Shown here piece after piece: positions 6,774 through 11,052 of a stretch of 11,052 bases of DNA. How positions within the stretch are numbered: position 1 is the stretch's first letter; each line of letters begins with the position of its first letter. The notes under the pieces were generated by a model. It saw only the letters and a list, made by a program, of their open reading frames with translations, was not told the DNA's origin and ran no database searches. The position numbers were made by a program, and so were the translations under genes. The stretch is taken from contig CAYYRE010000103.1 in NCBI GenBank assembly GCA_964473895.1, forward strand, positions 1 to 11,052, written 5' to 3'. The stretch is from Sulfidibacterium sp964473895 (GTDB lineage: Bacteria > Bacteroidota > Bacteroidia > Bacteroidales > F082).

Positions 6774-8126
6774 ATGGAAACCTCACCGCTTACCGCTATT
6801 TCGCCGGTTGACGGCCGCTATCACGGCAAAACAAAAGTCCTTTCCGCTTTTTTTTCGGAATATGCCCTTTTCCGTTACCGAACCCGGGTGGAGATAGAAT
6901 ATTTTATTGCTTTATGCGAACTGCCACTACCCGGTCTGGAAGCTTTTGATATCACCCGTTTTTCTGCTTTGCGCAAAATCTATCAGGATTTCAGCATGGC
7001 AGACGCCGAAGCCATCAAAACCATAGAAAAAACCACCAACCACGATGTGAAAGCCGTGGAGTACTTTGTAAAAGAAAAAATGGAAACGGCCGGTTGGGGC
7101 AAGTTTAAAGAATTTGTTCATTTCGGGCTCACTTCACAAGACATTAATAATACGGCGGTACCGCTTTCGCTGAAGGAAGCCCATGTTCAGGAAATCTATC
7201 CCCGGCTGCAGAAACTGGTACACCAACTGCTGCAACAGGCATTCCGCTGGAAAGAGGTACCCATGTTGGCCCGGACACACGGGCAACCGGCATCGCCCAC
7301 CCGTCTCGGAAAAGAAATTTATGTTTTTGTAGAACGGCTCGAAAACCAAATGGAAATGCTGCAAAGTATTCCCTTTTCCGGAAAATTCGGCGGCGCCACA
7401 GGCAACATGAACGCCCATGTAGTCACTTACCCTGATATCGACTGGGAAAACTTTGCCAAAGATTTTGTGGAAAAGCGATTGGGTTTGCACCGTCAAAAAA
7501 CCACCACCCAAATTGAACATTACGATAATTTGGCAGCCTATTTCGATACATTGAAACGCATCGGTAATATTCTGATGGATTTGAGCCGCGACCTGTGGCT
7601 TTACATCTCCATGGATTATTTCAAACAAAAGATCAAACCGGGCGAAGTGGGATCATCGGCCATGCCGCACAAGGTAAACCCCATTGACTTTGAAAATGCT
7701 GAAGGTAACCTTGGTTTGGCCAATGCCCTTTTCGCACATTTGGCCGGAAAACTTCCGGTTTCGCGCTTACAGCGCGACCTGACCGATTCGACCGTCCTAC
7801 GCAACATCGGTGTGCCTTTGGCCCATTTGCTTATTGCACTGCAATCGCTGGAAAAAGGATTGGACAAGTTGATCCTGAACGAAGAAAAAATAAGCGAAGA
7901 CTTGGAAAACAACTGGGCCGTGGTGGCCGAAGCCATCCAAAATATTTTACGGCGCGAGCACTATCCGCAACCTTACGAAACGCTGAAAGCCCTTACCCGT
8001 ACCCACCAAAAAATCAACGAAAAAACCCTGCACGATTTTATTGACCGGCTGGAAATTCCCCAAAGGGTTAAAAATGAGCTGAAAGCCATCCGCCCGGAAA
8101 ATTACACCGGACTGGAATTAATTTAA
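6774..8126 (+). CDS. purB: Adenylosuccinate lyase
   Basis: Adenylosuccinate lyase, a cytoplasmic homotetramer of the fumarase/aspartase superfamily. It catalyses two fumarate-releasing steps of purine synthesis: SAICAR to AICAR and adenylosuccinate to AMP. The 450-residue product is close to E. coli PurB (456): it opens METSPLTAISPVDGRYHGKT, has TTNHDVKAVEYFVKEK at 87-102, TSQDIN at 120-125, the catalytic-histidine motif RTHGQPASP with H169, and the superfamily signature GSSAMPHKVNPIDFENAEGN at 293-312 with the catalytic serine on the flexible loop (S294/S295). No motif is missing. The ATG at 6774 was chosen because it aligns with the E. coli start and because the promoter box lies just upstream; the frame stays open upstream only as antisense to the VCBS gene. 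A GGA lies right next to the ATG, too close for a normal Shine-Dalgarno. The gene is divergent from the VCBS gene and 30 bp upstream of murB, with which it probably forms an operon. Confidence 0.97.
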   Translation: METSPLTAISPVDGRYHGKTKVLSAFFSEYALFRYRTRVEIEYFIALCELPLPGLEAFDITRFSALRKIYQDFSMADAEAIKTIEKTTNHDVKAVEYFVKEKMETAGWGKFKEFVHFGLTSQDINNTAVPLSLKEAHVQEIYPRLQKLVHQLLQQAFRWKEVPMLARTHGQPASPTRLGKEIYVFVERLENQMEMLQSIPFSGKFGGATGNMNAHVVTYPDIDWENFAKDFVEKRLGLHRQKTTTQIEHYDNLAAYFDTLKRIGNILMDLSRDLWLYISMDYFKQKIKPGEVGSSAMPHKVNPIDFENAEGNLGLANALFAHLAGKLPVSRLQRDLTDSTVLRNIGVPLAHLLIALQSLEKGLDKLILNEEKISEDLENNWAVVAEAIQNILRREHYPQPYETLKALTRTHQKINEKTLHDFIDRLEIPQRVKNELKAIRPENYTGLELI

Positions 8127-8156
8127 AACATACCAGCAACAAAACCGGACAGTATT

Positions 8157-9176
8157 ATGATACAATTTGCAGAGAATATTTCTTTAAAAAAATACAATAC
8201 GTTTGGCGTGAATGCCCACGCCCGTTATTTTGTGTCTGTTTCGGCCTATGAGGAGCTGGTGAGTTTGATAAAAAATTTTGACCCGGGAGAAAACCGTCAC
8301 CTCATCATTGGTTCGGGGAGCAACCTGCTGTTTACAACCCATTTCGATGGATGGGTTCTGCACAACAACATCCGAGGCATCCGGATGACCGGTGAAACGG
8401 AAAACGAAGTTTTTATTACGGCCGGAAGCGGTGAAAAATGGAGTCATCTGGTGGACTTTACCGTAAGCCGGGGATGGGGAGGATTGGAAAATCTGAGTTT
8501 GATTCCGGGAACCGTGGGCGCTGCACCGGTACAAAATATCGGGGCTTACGGTACGGAACAAAAGGATGCTTTCGTCCGGCTGGAAGCCTGTAACCTGTTT
8601 ACAGGAAAAATTTGCCAATTCAACGCCATGGAATGCGATTTCGGCTATCGCCACAGTATCTTTAAAGCAGACGAAAAAGGAAAATGGTTTGTTTTGAACG
8701 TCACTTACCGCCTGAAAAAGAATCCTGTCCCGGTGTTGGATTACGCCCCCTTGCGGCAAGCATTCAGAGATAAAAACCCCGGAGAGATTACCATCAAAGC
8801 AGTGAGCGAAGTGGTAAAAAAAATTCGCCGGTCAAAGCTTCCCGATCCGGAAACGCTGGGCAACGCCGGTAGTTTTTTTAAAAATCCGGTGGTTTTCAAA
8901 GAGAAATTCCAACAGTTGCAAAAGCAGTACCCCAACATACCCTCTTACCCTGCCCAAAACGGAAAAGTAAAAATTCCGGCCGGATGGCTCATCGAACAAA
9001 CCGGATGGAAAGGAAGGCAACGAGGCCATGCAGGAGTTCATCACGCACAAGCACTGGTTCTTGTAAACCTGGGAAAAGCCACAGGACAAGAGATATGGGA
9101 ACTTGCCCAAAACATCCAAGAAGATGTTTTTCAAAAATTCGGCATCCGGCTGGAGCCGGAAGTTCTTATTTTATAG
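8157..9176 (+). CDS. murB: UDP-N-acetylenolpyruvoylglucosamine reductase (type I MurB)
   Basis: Cytoplasmic FAD-dependent enzyme that uses NADPH to reduce UDP-GlcNAc-enolpyruvate to UDP-MurNAc, the second committed step of peptidoglycan precursor synthesis. The 339-residue product matches the E. coli-like type I form (342). FAD-domain motifs are NTFGVNAHARYF at 14-25, IGSGSNLLF at 51-59 and LIPGTVGAAPVQNIGAYG at 115-132. The catalytic residues known from E. coli (R159, S229, E325) align with R165 in FGYRHSIFK, S239 in GNAGSFFKNP and E335 in RLEPEV. The substrate-domain block PAGWLIEQTGWKG with HHAQALVLVN at 274-304 is present. It begins 30 bp after purB on the same strand, so co-transcription is likely though the pathways are unrelated. 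It ends with TAG and is followed by a palindrome-rich gap and an IS; the coding sequence appears intact. Confidence 0.97.
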   Translation: MIQFAENISLKKYNTFGVNAHARYFVSVSAYEELVSLIKNFDPGENRHLIIGSGSNLLFTTHFDGWVLHNNIRGIRMTGETENEVFITAGSGEKWSHLVDFTVSRGWGGLENLSLIPGTVGAAPVQNIGAYGTEQKDAFVRLEACNLFTGKICQFNAMECDFGYRHSIFKADEKGKWFVLNVTYRLKKNPVPVLDYAPLRQAFRDKNPGEITIKAVSEVVKKIRRSKLPDPETLGNAGSFFKNPVVFKEKFQQLQKQYPNIPSYPAQNGKVKIPAGWLIEQTGWKGRQRGHAGVHHAQALVLVNLGKATGQEIWELAQNIQEDVFQKFGIRLEPEVLIL

Positions 9177-9205
9177 AAGTTGTTTAAAGTTTACAAAACA
9201 TAAAT

Positions 9206-9269
9206 TTCCCCTGTAAAAAAACCATTTTGCCATAAAGATAAAATGCAAAATCTTTTTTTACAGGGGGAA
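9206..9269. repeat. Long imperfect hairpin downstream of murB
   Basis: The left arm 9206-9230 (TTCCCCTGTAAAAAAACC, then ATTTTGC) and right arm 9245-9269 (GCAAAAT, then CTTTTTTTACAGGGGGAA) are complementary over 25 bases apart from a one-base bulge on each side and an adjoining mismatch. The 14-nt loop is AT-rich. It lies 30 bp after murB, so it may end the purB-murB transcript or protect its 3' end, although no T-run follows the stem. The GGGGGAA arm could also pair with TTTCCC at 9279-9284. Confidence 0.6.
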
Positions 9270-9287
9270 CCGCTTCGCTTTCCCATA

Positions 9288-9332
9288 AAATTTTTTTCAT
9301 TCGTCTGTGTGTAATTTCGAATGAAAAAATTT
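9288..9332. repeat. AT-rich inverted repeat
   Basis: AAATTTTTTTCATTCG at 9288-9303 and CGAATGAAAAAATTT at 9318-9332 are reverse complements apart from one extra T in the left arm, with a 14-nt spacer. On the plus strand the right arm overlaps the expected -10 to -33 spacer of the promoter-like box at 9337-9344. Confidence 0.5.
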
Positions 9333-9336
9333 CATG

Positions 9337-9344
9337 TACATTTG
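9337..9344 (+). promoter_or_regulatory. Promoter-like -7 box TACATTTG
   Basis: TACATTTG fits TAnnTTTG exactly, and TTTC at 9315-9318, 18 bp upstream, is one base off a -33 TTTG. If active it would transcribe rightward through the 18-bp inverted repeat and into the IS antisense to the transposase. No plus-strand gene follows, so the product would be a small structured RNA or antisense transcript. An 8-mer of this kind can occur by chance in AT-rich DNA. Confidence 0.25.
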
Positions 9345-9355
9345 CTAAGAACCTG

Positions 9356-9443
9356 ATCAATCAGCAAATAAATGTCTTTTTTATATACCTACCCCTACAC
9401 CCCTTCAAGAAGGGGAATATTCGGTATTTATTTGCTGATTGAT
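9356..9443. repeat. 18-bp perfect inverted repeat enclosing a GC hairpin
   Basis: ATCAATCAGCAAATAAAT (9356-9373) and ATTTATTTGCTGATTGAT (9426-9443) are exact reverse complements. In the 52 bp between them is a tight hairpin, CCCCTTC-AA-GAAGGGG (9400-9415), preceded by ACCTACCCCTACA. Together they can fold into a long stem with an internal loop and a GC-rich apical stem. The C-rich and G-rich centre resembles intergenic palindromes that recur in some Bacteroidota genomes, but copy number cannot be judged from one window. Confidence 0.65.
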
Positions 9444-9485
9444 AATACGTTATAAATAATATTTTCAGATAAACTTTAAACAATT

Positions 9486-9501
9486 GTTACTACTCAGCAG
9501 C
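9486..9501. repeat. IS66 terminal inverted repeat, left (transposase 3' side)
   Basis: GTTACTACTCAGCAGC, the exact reverse complement of 10982-10997. It contains the transposase stop codon (TAG, 9490-9492 on the minus strand) and the last Ala-Ala-Glu codons, so repeat and coding sequence overlap. Confidence 0.85.
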
Positions 9502-10893
9502 CATTAAGTTTTGATTAGCCAGGCACAATAGCATATCAAAAACATTTTGAGAGTTTTTTAGGCTTGTGTCAATTACAGAACGGATAACGGCGTAATGATT
9601 GGCAAAATCAATTGTCTTGAACTGATTTGAGATTTTCATTTTCACTTTTGCATTTCTGATGGCTCTTTCCGAGCCGTTGTTGTCAGGGGGGACTTCTACA
9701 TGGTACAGGAATGTTAAAAGGGAATCCCTGTGTTTTATCAGCCTTTTTATGAATGCCCTGAGTTTTCGATGTTGGTTTCTGTAGTCAACATTTAATAATT
9801 CAGACAACCGGTTTTCAAATTCTTCTACCTTTGGGTTTACCCCTCCATAATCATCCTTTGTCATTTGCCGTTTATAAGAAATGGCTTCTTTAAAAACACT
9901 CTTTAATCGGGTTGCCCATTTACTTTTAAAGGTTTGTTCAAAATTTTTCAACTCCCTCATCAAATGCGCAAGGCATAATTGTTTGGCCAGTGTTTTTGTT
10001 TTCAGTTGTGCTGCCAAACTATCGGTTACGTATATTGACATGGGTAAACCATTGACAAATGTTTCAACAATATTTTGATAGCCTCTGGTATAAGCTGCCT
10101 TAATGAAAGTATAAGAAGTATTTTGAAAAACCCAAAACCAAGCTTTGTTACCATTTACCCTTATACCGGTTTCATCTCCTCCAACAACCTTCGATGTGGC
10201 TATTTTTTCTTTTATGGTTTCATAGGCCGGCTTAGCCTTACCGCTCATTGATTTTATGATATTGTATATCGTTCCTTCGCTTAAGGTAAATCCCATGATG
10301 TCCCTTAAAAAGCCTTTTATCCTGTTCGATGGCATGTATTGGTATACCGATAAATAGGTTATCAGCGACTGTATGTTTTTGCCGTATTGGATATTCGCCC
10401 GTAAGTGCGCCGGCAAGTCGGATGTGGTTTGTGTGCCACATTTATCACATGTACAACTGAAGGACTGGTATTCTATGACTTTAGGCTTAATTGGGGGAAT
10501 AATTATTTCCTGTTTCCTTTCATTCAACCTAAAGACACTTTCGCTATGAAATTCTTCTCCACATTGTTTGCAATATTTGGGAATATATTTTTGAATCTCA
10601 TCCGGTTCTTCGTTCATCTTAAGTGTGCTCCCTTTGTGGCCATACTGTCCACCGCTTTTTTTGCCTGTCTTTTTCCGAAGATTGAATTTATTACTCCTGC
10701 CATAATCCTGTGAACTCGGTGTGGAACTTGTATCGCTTTTACGTCCGTTCTTAAGTAATTCTATTTCAATGCGCAAATCTTTTATTTCAGAGTGCAATAT
10801 TTCTATGACAGATAAAGCTTTCGATAATTGTTTTCGTAACTGGAAGTTCTCTTCCTTGAGGGATTCATACTCCTTTTTCGATATGGTAATCAT
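9490..10893 (-). CDS. IS66 family transposase (TnpC type)
   Basis: DDE transposase of 467 residues that cuts and joins the ends of its own element. Domains in order: an N-terminal coiled coil, about residues 5-50 (leucine-zipper type, KEENFQLRKQLSKAL); a basic Ser/Gly/Lys linker with GGQYGHKGS at 81-89; a zinc-finger-like region with C108xxC111 and C149xxC152; and the IS66 catalytic domain. Likely catalytic acids are D240 (GGDETGI), D291 (YVTDSLAAQ) and E409 (PDNNGSERAIRN), with HLMRELK at 310-316 as an additional conserved IS66 block. Length is somewhat below classical IS66 TnpC (about 510-530) and usual for single-gene relatives. No frameshift or internal stop is present. The ATG at 10891-10893 leaves 88 bp to the right terminal repeat; an exact promoter box was not recognised there. 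The stop codon lies within the left terminal repeat. Confidence 0.95.
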   Translation of the reverse strand: MITISKKEYESLKEENFQLRKQLSKALSVIEILHSEIKDLRIEIELLKNGRKSDTSSTPSSQDYGRSNKFNLRKKTGKKSGGQYGHKGSTLKMNEEPDEIQKYIPKYCKQCGEEFHSESVFRLNERKQEIIIPPIKPKVIEYQSFSCTCDKCGTQTTSDLPAHLRANIQYGKNIQSLITYLSVYQYMPSNRIKGFLRDIMGFTLSEGTIYNIIKSMSGKAKPAYETIKEKIATSKVVGGDETGIRVNGNKAWFWVFQNTSYTFIKAAYTRGYQNIVETFVNGLPMSIYVTDSLAAQLKTKTLAKQLCLAHLMRELKNFEQTFKSKWATRLKSVFKEAISYKRQMTKDDYGGVNPKVEEFENRLSELLNVDYRNQHRKLRAFIKRLIKHRDSLLTFLYHVEVPPDNNGSERAIRNAKVKMKISNQFKTIDFANHYAVIRSVIDTSLKNSQNVFDMLLCLANQNLMAAE

Positions 10894-10981
10894 TTCTTCG
10901 ATAGCTCAAAGAAACTCGATTCCTTTATGCACCTGTCATTGATTTTCAAAATTCTATTCACAATCTTTTGTTAATTTCGCT

Positions 10982-10997
10982 GCTGCTGAGTAGTAAC
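10982..10997. repeat. IS66 terminal inverted repeat, right (transposase 5' side)
   Basis: GCTGCTGAGTAGTAAC, the exact reverse complement of 9486-9501, 88 bp upstream of the transposase start. Beyond it (10998-11052) is AT-rich sequence in which nothing is recognised. Confidence 0.85.
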
Positions 10998-11052
10998 AAA
11001 AATTGTTTTACCATTTTACAGGATCAAAGAATTAATAAATACCCAATTTTTT

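Larger units (their letters stand above)
9180..9483. repeat. Outer 14-bp inverted repeat pair bounding the palindromic block
   Basis: TTGTTTAAAGTTTA at 9180-9193 is the exact reverse complement of TAAACTTTAAACAA at 9470-9483. The pair encloses 304 bp in total and starts 4 bp after the murB stop, ending 2 bp before the IS66 end. Each arm is AT-rich and partly self-symmetric, which weakens the significance. No flanking target duplication is visible. Confidence 0.5.
9177..9485. other. Palindrome-rich non-coding gap between murB and the IS
   Basis: No convincing reading frame or known RNA was seen in these 309 bp, but inverted repeats fill most of it. They are an outer 14-bp pair at the borders (9180-9193 / 9470-9483), a long hairpin (9206-9269), an AT-rich pair (9288-9303 / 9318-9332), and an 18-bp pair (9356-9373 / 9426-9443) enclosing a small GC hairpin (9400-9415). 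A promoter-like box lies at 9337-9344. It could be a non-autonomous element (MITE-like), a structured RNA, or stacked terminators. None of these is proven. Confidence 0.6.
9486..10997 (-). mobile_element. IS66-family insertion sequence (single-transposase, ISBst12-like)
   Basis: A 1512-bp insertion sequence bounded by perfect 16-bp terminal inverted repeats, GTTACTACTCAGCAGC at 9486-9501 and GCTGCTGAGTAGTAAC at 10982-10997, with one transposase on the minus strand. Classical IS66 elements also carry tnpA and tnpB; these are absent, as in the ISBst12 subgroup. IS66 elements normally create 8-bp target duplications, but flanks AAACAATT (9478-9485) and AAAAATTG (10998-11005) do not match as a direct repeat. 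The true ends could lie a few bases outward, since AAACAATT on the left and AATTGTTT (11001-11008) on the right extend the symmetry with a 3-bp offset. The element looks more AT-rich than the purB-murB region, which fits later arrival. The transposase is intact, so it may be active. Confidence 0.85.

Noticed and set aside
9206..9269. Classic intrinsic terminator of murB
   Set aside because: The T-run lies inside the stem and no T-run follows the right arm, so it is listed as a hairpin of unproven role.
9177..9485. CRISPR array, tRNA or riboswitch in the palindromic gap
   Set aside because: There are no regularly spaced direct repeats, no cloverleaf with a CCA end, and no recognisable riboswitch core.

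Overview
The window looks like chromosomal DNA of a Bacteroidota bacterium, probably Bacteroidales or Marinilabiliales. The main evidence is an exported FG-GAP/VCBS-repeat protein ending in a type IX secretion (T9SS) sorting domain, a perfect Bacteroidota -7 promoter box (TAnnTTTG) in front of purB, start sites without strong Shine-Dalgarno sequences, and an AT-rich single-gene IS66 element. Genus or species cannot be read from the sequence.

Layout. Bases 1-4263 hold a minus-strand cluster, read right to left: a LeuT-like sodium:amino-acid symporter (4263-2584); a 40-residue single-helix protein (2587-2465) whose ATG overlaps the symporter stop, probably a MetS-type accessory subunit; a membrane-anchored helix-hairpin-helix protein related to ComEA (2392-1469); and a POT/PTR2-like MFS transporter (1456 to beyond base 1). 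Also on the minus strand, 6661-4400 encodes a 753-residue VCBS-repeat/T9SS surface protein. It is cut by a single in-frame TAG at 6014-6016, about 29% into the protein, so it is scored as a pseudogene or sequence error. Divergent from it, on the plus strand, are purB (6774-8126) and murB (8157-9176), 30 bp apart.

After murB comes a 309-bp gap (9177-9485) that encodes nothing recognisable but is densely palindromic: four nested or adjacent inverted repeats inside a perfect 14-bp outer inverted repeat. An IS66-family insertion sequence (9486-10997) follows directly, with 16-bp perfect terminal inverted repeats and one intact DDE transposase on the minus strand whose stop codon lies inside the terminal repeat. 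The last 55 bp (10998-11052) hold nothing recognisable.

Functionally, purB and murB are housekeeping genes for purine nucleotide and peptidoglycan precursor synthesis. The left cluster combines solute uptake (amino acid and peptide-like substrates) with a possible DNA-binding envelope protein. I see no coherent new multi-gene system. The points most worth checking are the overlapping symporter/small-protein pair, the lone amber codon in an otherwise well-kept T9SS gene, and the unexplained palindromic block between murB and the IS.
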